A stretch of 64,000 bases of DNA, from assembly GCF_932294415.1 (NCBI RefSeq), contig NC_065545.1:40214327-40278326 (forward strand), written 5' to 3'. A program made the translations under genes and the position numbers. This stretch comes from Quercus robur (taxonomy: Eukaryota > Streptophyta > Magnoliopsida > Fagales > Fagaceae). Positions 48,686 through 59,800 of this stretch are shown here, piece after piece. The stretch's first letter is position 1, and every line of letters starts with the position of its first letter. Below the pieces are notes generated by a model that saw only the letters and a program-made list of their open reading frames with translations, was not told where the DNA came from and ran no database searches.

Positions 48686-49570
48686 ACTTTTTTTTTTCTT
48701 TTTTTTTTTTGGTTAAGAGATGATACCATTAAAAACTAACCAACAAAACAAGGATCAAGACATATCCTATAGGAATACGTCCCATTGAGATCTCCCTCAA
48801 AAACATCTAAAATGTCCACAGGAGGACTATCATAAATAAAGAAATCAGCAGTCATCCTAAAGCTCTTCCTAGCTAAACCATTAGCACATTGATTTGCTTG
48901 CCAAAAACAATGCTTTATACGAACTTGGTGGAACCTGATTATCAATTGTCTGCAATCATCCAAAATAGGGGAGATTATGTTATTAACATAGTCTGAATTC
49001 CTTACAACATCAACAATGGCCTTGACATCCATCTCAATTTCAAGAAAATTAATATTTAAATTGCAGCAAAACTGAAGGCCTTCACGTAGCCTCCCACAGC
49101 TCAACAGCAAAACTGGAAGTGACCCCAATCCACTTGCTGAACCCAACAACCCACTGCCCATTAGCACTCCTTACCCATCCCCCACACCCACCCAGCCCGT
49201 GAAGCCCCATGCATGACCCATCCATGTTTAACTTCTTCCACCCTTGCTCAAGTCTCTCCCACTGAATGCACCTAATAACTCTACAATTTTCCAACCTTGG
49301 AGTTGCCACACAGTGAAGAAAGTCCTTAGCTTGGTATTCAATATCCACAGCCAGATTTGGACTCCTAGCTTTCCCATTGAAAATGAAATCATTCCTACTC
49401 TTCCAAAAGTTCCAAATAGCAAAAGGAAAAACCATTTTCCAAAGAAGACCCGTATCATGCAGCTTATCATTGGATCTTGCAATAAGGGACAACTTTTCAG
49501 TATTTGACATATTTGCATTGGGTTTACTTTTCCAGACAAAAGAAAAAGACAACTTTTTCTTTTTTGGCAA
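48686..49570 (-). mobile_element. 5'-truncated LINE end with RNase H-like domain
   Basis: On the minus strand, WNFWKSRNDFIFNG is followed by an RNase H-like domain: LNMDGSC (Asp), an SSFAVELW stretch (Glu), IEMDVKAIVDVV (Asp) and QCANGLARKS. It ends in a poly-A-like tail (T-rich 48686-48711 on the plus strand). A frameshift lies near 49082-49090 between ELW and REGLQF. This is the usual 3' end of plant L1-type elements with an added RNase H. Inactive. Confidence 0.75.
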
Positions 49571-50486
49571 AACAAGGATTGTGTTTATTGACATAATCAA
49601 CACCACCATAAGAAAAAAGTACTTTTTTTTAGAACATTCACATCTCAAAATTCTATTCCATTCTATTTTACCATTTAAAAAAAATTACTTTATCAATTAT
49701 ACCATACCATTTTACAATACTCTTAACATCCTAACTTTTATTTTACAATAAAACATATTAAAATAATATTTTTACACAATAAAATAACATATCCCAAAAC
49801 CCAAATAAAAACAAAAACCCGGAGAGAGAGAGAGAGAGGAATTGAAAAAGTAAATAAAATATTTGATTTTTTTTTTTTTTTAAGAATTGAGCTATAGTGT
49901 AGTTCAACCTTTAGAATTGCACTATAGCACTATTGCAAATTTTTTTGCAGTAGTTGGTTTTTACTAGTCCAGATATATGGGGTTTTAGACTTTCTTGCTA
50001 AATTTTCTCTACATATTACATATGTCATTCTCAATATGAATACTCTTACCTCTAAGATAGCAATGGGCATTTATAAACTCACTCATTTTACTCTTTACGA
50101 ATGTGGAACAAAACCCGAAAGTTGGCGGACACTTAATCAAAAGCAAACGAATTATCATAATGTTGTGAAGAAGCAAACAAATTATCGCTCTCCCTCCTTC
50201 GAATCATTTGCTCCTGTTTCCTTTATTTGCACTGTGAAAAAGTGAATATAAATCATCTATTGTTACATAAGATACAGCTCATCTCATCTCTATGTTTAAT
50301 TAGTTTTTCTATTTGGATACAACATCTCTTCTTCTAAAAATGTGCATACGGGCCAGCTTAGTTTCAACAATGAGTCAGGAAGTAATCCAGCGCTGGAATT
50401 TTTCTTTTCTTCTTATTCCTTTCTCCATTGCTCTTGTAGTATTGTGACCAACATAAGCCTAAGGTTGTGCCTCACAAAGGTGGGTG
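49571..50486. other. Spacer after the gene at 50.5-59.8 kb
   Basis: AT-rich, (GA)n at about 49821-49838. The part next to 50487 is likely 3' UTR of the minus-strand gene and includes about 15 codons that would be coding if a one-base shift at about 50511 were absent. Confidence 0.5.
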
Positions 50487-52849
50487 ATCATCTGCTGGAG
50501 TTTGAGGTGCTTTCGGTTTCCAACCAGGTTTCTCATCCCAATACATATCATAATATATGTGTCCAGGAGTGTGATCAGTCACACAACACCATATACCAAC
50601 ATACCGCTTCACACGGTTCCTGAATTTCTGTTCCCTTGTCTAAACATAAAAATTAACATTCTCTCAGCGAAACATAATCAAGTGCAAGTTTTCTTTTTTA
50701 ATGCAACATTGGAGATTTAAAATATTACATGAGGAAAAATATTTAAAAAATACTTGCCTTATCACTAAAACCTAGGAAAGCATCTTGCATCGAAGAGAAT
50801 TGAATGACCTTAACGTCCTTGAATGAAGAGAATACCGCCTTGAACTGTACAAGTAAATATCCAACATGTTCAGTGAATTTTATGGGTAAATGAGCATCTC
50901 AAAATATTCAGCTTATGGGCACACACCAGTCCAATAGAAGTTACTGTAAGAATCTACAATTTATTTAACAAAGGTTTTTCAAATAACTATATATTTATTT
51001 TATTTTTAAAGTTACACAAACCAAATGGGTCTTGAACAGGACCTTACCTTCCAATCCTTAAAGTGAGAAATGCCATTTAGTGTTCAATGACTTTCAAACA
51101 AAAACACATATGAAATGTGCACTGCTCATACATTATCACACCCAAAATTTCACTTCTAAATAATTCAAAAGTACTCAAACACAAGAAACTTTTTTTTGAA
51201 AGTGTTATTGAATTTACATAGAAATTCCATTGAAAATCCTTTTCTCAATTTAGCCATGACAATGTCACTAGAAGCTAAACCCTCACTAAAAGGAAGAGTG
51301 AAATAGCAAATTGGCAACATTATGATGTAAAAGCCAGCATAGAAGCTACGTCTGTTTATCATTTAAGAATTTCGAGTTGGTTTGAATTTATTTAATAAAC
51401 TACTTTGGCTCACCATTTGGAAAAATTACAGCATGACTTTTTGTGGGGTGGTTATGGTGATGAAGTTCAAATGCATTTGGTTAATTGGAAGTCTGTATGT
51501 CTGCCATTACAATCAAGTGATTTGGGTATTTGAAATTTGCTGTGGAGAATTGTAATAGCTAGCAAATATGGCAATGATGGGGTGGTTGGTGCTCTAGAGT
51601 TTCAAATAAACCTCATGGGGTTTCTTTGTGGAAGTACATTAGAGGTGGTTGGGGAAGGTTTTCTCAAAATATCATATTCGAGGTGGGAACGGGTTTTCGA
51701 ATCTGTTTTTGGGACGATTTGTGGTGTGGGGAGTTACCTCTCAAGGAAGCGTTTCCAACATTGTATCACATATCAAGGAATAAGGATGTGTTTGTGGCGT
51801 AGCATTTGTGTTGGCAAAATGGGATTGTGCACTGGTATGCGCTTTTTGTTAGACTGATACAAGATTGAGAATTGGAGAGCTTGGATTCTTTCTTTGCTCT
51901 TTTCTAATCTAATAAGGTGGGTCAGAATGAGGAAGATGAAGTTTTGGGGTTTCTTTCTTTGCTCTTCTCTAATCTAATAAGGTGGGTCAGAATGAGGAAG
52001 ATGAAGTTTTGTGGTTAGTGACCCTGGATAACCTTTGCAACCTGGAGGCCTTTCTGGAGTGGTTCTTTTGAAGTGAAAGCTCCTTCTAAAGTAGCTTTTT
52101 TCACTTGGACAGCAGTGAAGTGGAGGATTTTAACATTTGGGTAATTTGAGGAATAGAAATATTTGTGTTGCTAACAGGTGTTGATGTGTAAAAATGATTG
52201 GGAATCGGTGGAACACCTGCTCATTCATTGTCCTTATGCCTCTGATTTATGGTCCTTTGTGTTTATCTTGTTTGGTATCTCCTGGGTATGCCTAAACAAA
52301 GGATTCAGATCCTCTAGATTTCCTTAAATCTTAACCATTTTTTAATGATTTAATGGTCTAGATTTTGTTGTGTCAGCATTCCACTAACAATAATCTTAAT
52401 TGTTTTGTTTGGAGAATTGTTTTATTATTTTAAGAGTATTGTTAGTAGAATGCTGACATGGCAAAATCTAGACCCTTAAATAATAAAAAATGGTTCGGAT
52501 TTAAGGAAATCTATTAGTACAATACCCTAAGAAATCTAGAGGATATTAATCCCTAAACAAGTGGTTGAGTTGCTTGCTTGTTGGTTTGGAGGTCTTGGGT
52601 GACATAGGACAGCCTCTATTTGGGGTGTTATTCCACGGTATATTATGTGGTACATATGGAGAGAGCGGAACAATAAAATCTTTGAAGGGGAGGAGCATTC
52701 TATCATCGAGTTGAAGAGACATTTCCTTCTGTCTTTATTTGAATGGAGGACTGCATTGAGTGGTCTTGTCATACCCTCTGTTTTAGATTTCTTAGATTTA
52801 TGTAACTTTGGGTAGACTTTTGCTTCCTTGTACACTTCCTGTATATCAA

Positions 52850-52883
<34 letters not shown>

Positions 52884-55800
52884 GGGTACTTTTCTTCATA
52901 TTTTCAATTAAAAAAAAATTATTTACTGATTAAAAAATAAAAATCTAGATACCGTTTCTTCATTGCTGCGCTTTGGAAATCTGAGTACGCCTTGTGGACT
53001 GGTACCATTAGATGCATGACAATCTTTACTTCCTTCTTGACAAAGCTTAACATCAAGCCATGAATCTTTCACCTGTCACAAGCAGCAAAAGAGAATATGT
53101 TTCTAGTAAGTTACAGGTCAAGAAAAGTGACTCTGTGATCTAATGCAACTCATACTCATTTACCTGTCTTGGTAATGATGGATTGTCAAAGAAAGAGTAC
53201 TCCTTAATATCGATCTGGGGGCCAAACTCGTCCTCTGGCAGTTCTTTCAACATTACATTTACCTGCAGGCAGTGCATATTCCTTAGTACCATAAATGATA
53301 AAGCTGACAGGAAATACAACAAAGTTGACATGAACAATGAGATCATTTAACAACCCTATCTTCAATTTAAATAATCTGTTGGAAACTTGCAACTAAGCAA
53401 ATACATTTTGTAATAGACTATGGATCAGAATAGATTTCTGAACCATCCAAAACCCTTTATTCACTCCAACTATAATATATTCCAACTTCTCACATTTCCC
53501 AAAACAAGGAAATTTCTTTGCAACTTTTCACTTTCTATCACTCGATAATTATAGGCAAAAAAGAATACATGCATGTGACCCTAATCAATTTGTTGAAGAT
53601 CCATAGCTGACCCCAAAATGTTGGGATTAAGGCTTGGCTGTCTTTGTTATCAATCAATAATTATAAAGAAGATAAAGTCAACAAGTACTGATAAGGTCAC
53701 CTAAGGTGAACCCAAAGAAACTTTAAGTTTAACCAAATTTAAGATTTATCCTTGTTTCCAAGTGATTATTCTCCTCTTCCACCACTTATGCGCGGATGGA
53801 TGAAAAAGAGGCCTTAAAAAAAATTATTCAAGGTAAATTGCAGGCTGATTTTCTATGCAAATCCAATATACTCAGTAAAATGAAAATGTTTGGATCATCT
53901 CATTTCCATAGAACTTTTTAATGCAATCTCTCAATCCAAAGACACTCAAAAGTATTCAAGTGTTACAAAAGGATTAAAAATTCAAACCAACTCCAAGTCA
54001 CACAAGATTGTACTTCTAATGTTACATTCAAAAAAATGACATCAGACTTAAAAAATGTTATTAAATGTACCAACTCCAAATTCCTGACTACAATAAGACT
54101 AAGATAAATGACATTAAAATTAAAGGCAACATTAGAAGTACACTTGTTATGTATGTAATGACCATAAAACATAGGCAGAATTTCCTACGCTGCCCAATGT
54201 AAACGTGAATTCCCCGAAAATCCTCTAATTCTTCACCAAAACAAAGAGATTCTGGACATTATTTACTCATCTGGACACCTAGTTTGTGACACTTCACATT
54301 ATGCATTGTGAAAAACACGATCCTCTAATTTACCACGACAAAGACTAGACAATTCCAGACATTATGTACTCATTGAGACTACTGGTTTGTGACAGTTCAC
54401 ACTAAGTGCTGTGAAAAACACCCAAAATAATAATGGCAAGCAACATGAGACACAAAATTTATGTAGTTCAATAAACTCTAAACCTACATCCATGGGCAAT
54501 GCCTACCATAAAATCGACTATCAATGTTAACGATAACAATACTCACAAACATAAATTAACCCAAATCTCCAATACAGCTGAAGCTGCTCTAACACAACTA
54601 CAAAAGACAAAATAGACAACTTTTTCTTCGCACTCTCTCACACAAAGGCTACACCACCACTCTACTTATTAGGGACTATTAAACCCCTTTTTCTTTTCTT
54701 ATCAATGTGAGACTAACACTTTTAATGGGATTCTAAAACCAACTCAGAAACCTCCAAACTTATCAATCTGCTGAGCCAAAACCTCCATGGACCTTTGATG
54801 GTGCTCCTGCTACTGTTCCATCCAGCAAAAGACTGCCAATCAAGAGAATCTTGTACCTTCAGCCATTCTGGATCAAGGCTTTGATACCAATTGTAATGAA
54901 TCTAGTTGTGGTCTGAAGGTCCAAAAAAAAAAAAAAATCATGGTCTAAAGGTTTGGGGAAATGAGATGGTTGGGTGCAATAGGGAATATAAGTGAATTGA
55001 CTTGGTTTGAGGTAGTCATACTTCAAGAGAAGAATGAGGATTAAGAAGAGACCTTAGAAAGAGAAGTAAAAAATTTGCATAAACTTTCATAATGAGGATG
55101 AGTACATGGTCGCCTAGTATTTATATTAGGACTTTTACAAAGCTAGCATCAAGAAAAGCTCAAGATTGGTTCTTTAACCAACTAACAACTTGTACAACTC
55201 CTTGTACAAACTAAGTAACTATTCTTGGTTAGACTTCACAGGGTTCTTGCCTAGTCTTATCCCTGGTTCCCCACACATATTGTACACTGATGGGCTGGAC
55301 TTGGTGGGTCTTGATGGGTTTTGGGCAGGCTTAGGGCTGAGTATAAAAAATTTATTTGTACATATAGGTTTACATTCACAAATTGAAAACTAAAGAGAAT
55401 ATAAAGGCCCACTTAGAAGGTGAGAATTGATATAACCATTGCAAGAATGCGAAACTTAAAAATCTGGTCACTACTTGTGTCTGATAAAATAGTATTATCA
55501 AGGGTAACTTGATAATGTAATGACTAAGTGTGTCTAACAAAATACTATTAGGTGATTACTTCTAAAGAGAAACTCTAGTCAGAAAGGTCATGGCTCCACT
55601 GGTTTCTAATTCAAGAGGGCATGTAAAATCTATTTGATTTTACCACCATGAGCTGCTTCAATAATCAATATCAAAGAATGCCAATAGAATCTTCCAACAG
55701 ATCACAACAAAAACCTTAAGCTGCAACAAAAAGGAAATACCTCAAATACATGGTCCAGAGGACAAATAAAAGGTTGTCTAGTCACAGAGCCTTCCAAAAC

Positions 55801-58800
55801 TCCCGGGTGCGCAAACCACAGCCTATCCAACCTGCACCATAGTGGAGGCATGACCTAAAATCACACAATAAAAACACAAAAGAGATCAAAATATACACTT
55901 TAATATTACCAGCAAATGCAATTTCTAATTTTAGCAATTTGATATTTATGTTCTAAAAACTCAACCAAACAAACTTGTCTCCTTAGTTTCACGATATTTT
56001 CAACGTAAGTAGATATTTAAACAGACCAAATCATTTGGCGCAATGTTGGTAGGTCAATTTAAAAGGAAAGATTTTTTCAGTGGCTCACTCTGAAAAAGAT
56101 TTCTAGATCAAGGATTTTTGAATTGTCAGCCATTACAGTTACAATTTAAAGAGCAATCAGCTTCATAATTCACGTTAACACTTCTCAACAGAATGAGCTC
56201 GCTGACCACCACATTTAATATTCCTTTTGACTTTATTTTTTTTGGGTTTCAGTACCACAGTTAAAAAGTAAATAAAATTTGCAAATTAGCTCTAACTCAA
56301 TTGGCACCTCCTCCCCTTAAGTCCACAGCAGAGGGCAAGGTTGTAGGTTCAAGACCCATCAGTTGCATGTGTTACTAATAAAAACAAAGTAAAAGAAATT
56401 CAGTATTGGTGACCCTAACATATAAATTGAAGCTTGTAAACTCGAGCTGCCAGCCGCATAATTCTGTGTAGTAAAGACACTATCTAATATCTTATGTGTG
56501 TGTTGGACATGTGTGTGTGTAGACATGTATGCAAATACACTAGACATGCATAACTGATAAATTAACACTAATATCAAAAGTTTAAATTGTAATAAAATGG
56601 TGAATTTAATCATCTTGACCATTAACACTTCCCTCACATGTGGGACCTAGATATCCCCTGATGTAGATTGGTTAAGGAAGAATAAAATATTTTAATATTT
56701 TATGTTGTTTGCTTTTTTCTAGTTGAATTAGGATTCTAATTGTTTTTCTTTTCCTAGTTAAATTGTTTTTCCTTTCTCAAGTAGAAGTAGGTTTATTATT
56801 TCTTTTCCTAAAAGGAGTAGGAGAAATTCTATTCTTATAAATACTCTTTATAAAAGAGTTGATTATTGATGTTATGTGTGTTTTTGAATAAAAGTTTGAT
56901 AGAGAGGTTTTCTCTATTATTTTGCCTATTAGCCTAGTGTTCTTGTAGAACTTAGGTATAGTGGAAAAGTTGTAGTATTTGTGTGTTATAGATTCTGCTT
57001 CTACACGCCTACACTACATTAGTTGGTATCAGAGCCAGGCTAGGTTCCTACTATGGTGCAAAGAGGAGTACATGGGGGAAAACTTGTTGCCATAGATGAC
57101 GTGTATGAATGCGATGAGGTTGCACACGATGCGAAATTAGAGGCGTTCTTTCAACGAATAGAGGAGTGGTTTGATGCGCTTTCAAAGCAGCCCACTGCCT
57201 TAGCCGTTGGAAGTCAACCTCAAAACTACCATCCAAATCCATGTTTTGTGGAGGAGGAGGAGGATCTTGATATCGAGCAGGAGGGCTGCAATATCAAAGA
57301 GGATGATGAATATATTGAAAGAGTTTGTCTAATAGATTGAGATTCTCCACCAATTTATGATGACTATCCTGAAGATTTTAATCAAGGAAAAAAGATTGAG
57401 CTTGATAAAAATAAAGTCATATACATACGAGATGAGCCCATAACTCACATCGTTGATGAGACTTTCGACATTCAAAAACAAAAGGTTATTAATCCCTTCT
57501 GGGAGGATTTTATTGAACAAGAATTGATAGAGGTCAACCAGAGGCGTGAACGAATGATTTTAAGTAATCTTTGTCGAAGAGGAAATATGAAGTTTTTAGA
57601 TGTGTGCATGGATTCTTTTTTAGTACTTGCTTCATATATCCTGCCGTGGCAAAAGAGATCAAGAATAAAAATCCGTACATCAAGATTTATTATGAGTGAG
57701 AAAAGATTGATAAGTAGCATACTGATTCGTCTTGTCTTGCATAGAAGAATAGGATGGAAATGATTATTCGGGGTTCCAATTGATCGTGGAAGATTGCCAC
57801 AAAACTCGAGGACAAGTTTTCCCCAACCCCAAGAGAATGATGCAAATTGGTTAAGGAAGAATAAAATATTTTAATATTTTATGTTGTTTTCTTTTTTCTA
57901 ATTGAATTAGGATTCTATTTGTTTTTCTTTTCCTAGTTAAATTGTTTTTCCTTTTTCAAGTAGAAGTAGGTTTATTATTTCTTTTCCTAAAAGGAGTAGG
58001 AGAAATTCTATTTTTATAAATACTCTTTATAGAGGGGTTGATTATTGATGTTATGTGTGTTTTTGAATAAAAGTTTGCTAGAGAGGTTTTCTCTATTATT
58101 TTGCCTATTAACCTAGTGTTCTTGTAGAACTTAGGTATAGTGGAAGAGTTATAATATTTGTGTGTTATAGATTCTGTTTCTACACACTTACGCTGCATCA
58201 TCCCCTCAATATATAAGAGGTAGAGTAGAGATAAGGGTTTTAAAAGACTTATTTAAAAAAACGAAAAAGAAAAAAAAAGAATGGGACCCATCATGTGGAA
58301 CTTTTAAATGTCTTCATAGGAGGTAGACTAGAGATAGGGTTCAAACTTAGGACCACGTACTTTGATACCATAATAAATAATAAAAGTTGGACTCTTGTAT
58401 GTGCCGACACAGAAGGAAAACAGTGGATCATCTATTGGACTATTGGTAAATTGCTCTAAAGCTCATGCTTTGTGGGGTTATGTTTTTAATTCCTTCGGGA
58501 TTCAATGGGTGTTACCAAAGACGATGATGGATCTTTTGTTTGGTAGGAGGTATTGGTTTAGAAAACACTATTCGGATATTAGAAATCTTGTCCCTTGATG
58601 TAAACTTTAGGGAGAGAACAAAATCGCCATACTTATGAAGATACAGAAAGTTCGGTGACTCAATTGCAAACATTGTTGCTTAGAGTTTTGTTTGACCGGT
58701 CCCACATGTGAGGTTTTACCACTAGCATTTCTAATTTTGTACATGACAACTTATTTTTTGTAAATCTTTAGTCTTTTTTCAATAAAATCTCATTATCAAA

Positions 58801-59800
58801 AACCTAATAATAATAAGAGTTGGACTCAGGCTTTCACTGTTAAGCCCAAGCTAAATAACTAAACTCAAATAAAACCCAATAGTCCAATAGCACAGCCCAT
58901 GATAATAAATAAATAAATAATAATAAATTTTTTAAAAAAAAAACCCTAGACAATTACAGAATATCCCCTTACAATTAAAACAAAATTTTTTAAAAAAAAT
59001 TGGCTTCTTGCTGCCTGCTCTTTTTTTTTTGGATAAGTAATAAATTTTGGTATCAAAAAGAGTCACCCAAGTATACAGGAAGTATATGGGGACAAACAAT
59101 CAATTACAAAAGTTACATAAATCTGGCTTGTTGCCTGCTTAAAAAGTTGTAATTAATAATAATAGCAACAATGATGTGACAGTATTAAATAACATTCTGT
59201 TGATAAAACAAGATAAGCATATTCTGCACGCTGCACCTAATTTTGATACTCACTTCATCCAAGTTCAAAAATACATATCAGCAAATTTAACATTGTGACA
59301 TTCAGTATGCCTTCCTCTCTAATATATTATTATTGCAGATTTGATATGTGATAGCACATTTGTGCCAAAAAAGAAAAAAGATACACTATGGTAGTGGTTA
59401 TGAGGGACAAATACTTCCAAATGCACTAATGTAGGAATATATATATTACTATAAACTACCACAAAATGTAGAAATTTAGCTATCCTCACCAGTGTACGAT
59501 CCAACAATGAAGCTATCGCAAGTGCTGTCCTTATTTGTTTCATCTGAAAGAATTATTCACAAAATACTTCATGAGATGAAATCAAAAGAATACAATTCTA
59601 TTTTCGATGAATAAAATAAATAAATAAATAATTCATGAGATGCAATATTGCAATATCCAAAAATCGAAGGTGTTAGCTGGATTAGGTTAGTACATACACA
59701 CATACTTGGTAATTAACTAGAGAAAAGTGTGATTCAATAGTATGTTGCCCATCTAGTAACAAGCTCTTGGGAATAGATGGCTTAAATGATAAGAATCCTC
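50487..59800 (-). CDS. Conserved plant gene, 3' seven exons (SUB1/At4g12700-type family, tentative)
   Basis: Exons on the minus strand: 59800-59706, 59543-59490, 55854-55741, 53262-53164, 53072-52953, 50844-50758, 50639-50487. Apart from the first listed exon, which begins inside a codon, all junctions are phase 0, and every junction fits GT-AG except a GC-AG donor (GATAAG|GCAAGT) at 50757. Joined text is one conserved protein, with blocks [98 protein letters not shown] and [30 protein letters not shown] recall this as a plant family annotated as SUB1-like or glycosyltransferase-like, but the name is uncertain and I assign no reaction. N-terminal exons were not found to the right of 59800 and may lie outside. 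The C-terminus shifts frame after DEKPGW, ending at TGA 50487-50489. Confidence 0.75.
50757..50758 (-). promoter_or_regulatory. GC-AG splice donor
   Basis: The exon ends GATAAG and the intron starts GCAAGT, the strong consensus that lets GC replace GT. The acceptor is TTTATGTTTAG at 50640-50641, leaving a 118-bp intron that keeps phase 0. Confidence 0.7.
51400..52945 (+). mobile_element. LINE (L1-type) 3' half, in an intron, with a nested MITE
   Basis: Plus-strand remnants of the L1 ORF2 end: [14 protein letters not shown] and [12 protein letters not shown], then zf-RVT text ([22 protein letters not shown]) and, after a 252-bp insertion, [20 protein letters not shown]. The 3' tail is T-rich (T30 or so near 52850-52882) and ends in AATTAAAAAAAAATT and TTAAAAAATAAAAA just before 52945. 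A 63-bp duplication lies at about 51898-52023. Many stops and frameshifts. It is antisense to the host gene and ends within about 10 bp of the exon 52953-53072. Confidence 0.8.
52300..52552. mobile_element. MITE nested in the LINE
   Basis: Inverted ends AGGATTCAGATCCTCTAG and (reverse complement) GGATTAATATCCTCTAG; the inner similarity continues (TTTCCTTAAATC, TCTAGATTTTG, GTCAGCATTC, ACTAACAATA). The flanks repeat CCTAAACAA (52291-52299 and 52552-52560), a 9-bp (or 8-bp) TSD. LINE coding text resumes right after, so the MITE came second. Confidence 0.82.
53263..55740 (-). other. Large intron of the gene at 50.5-59.8 kb
   Basis: 2.48 kb, AT-rich. Contains a retroelement-like patch at about 54750-54900 and otherwise nothing recognised. 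Confidence 0.6.
54750..54900 (-). repeat. Possible LTR-retrotransposon leader remnant
   Basis: On the minus strand, TACAATTGGTATCAAAGCC at 54875-54893 resembles the initiator-Met tRNA primer site of plant LTR elements, followed by an ATGGCTGAAGG start-like context and a short broken reading frame. No LTR pair found. Confidence 0.35.
56659..58200 (+). mobile_element. Small LTR retroelement with its own ORF, in an intron
   Basis: LTRs of 363 bp (56659-57021 and 57838-58200) starting TGATG and ending CTACATTA/CTGCATCA, flanked by a perfect TCCCC duplication (56654-56658 and 58201-58205). The primer site TTGGTATCAGAGCC follows the 5' LTR at 57023. The 816-bp interior holds one reading frame (57053 to about 57763) and no pol. 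About 20 differences separate the LTRs, including transversions, so this insertion is older than the two larger LTR elements. It lies in the 3.6-kb intron 55855-59489 of the minus-strand gene. Confidence 0.92.
57053..57763 (+). pseudogene. ORF of the small LTR element, one in-frame TGA
   Basis: ATG 57053 opens 95 codons ([16 protein letters not shown] ... acidic stretch [13 protein letters not shown]). A TGA at 57338-57340 interrupts, and the same frame continues as about 140 more codons, acidic then basic, to a stop at 57761-57763. I recognise no gag, protease or RT motif. It could be a gag N-terminal relic or an element-specific protein. Confidence 0.55.
58395..58800 (+). mobile_element. 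LINE 3'-end fragment
   Basis: Short frame with zf-RVT-like text ([31 protein letters not shown]) followed by a stop and ERNR-type remnants ([11 protein letters not shown] in the next frame). Ends with CATAATAATAATAAG-like sequence. Same family type as the fragments at 51.4 kb and 62.4 kb. Confidence 0.6.
59025..59130 (-). mobile_element. LINE 3' tail, minus strand
   Basis: The reverse complement reads GATTTATGTAACTTTTGTAA ... ATACTTCCTGTATACTTGG ... AAATTTATTACTTATCC then A10, the same tail text as the LINE ending at 52945. Confidence 0.6.
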
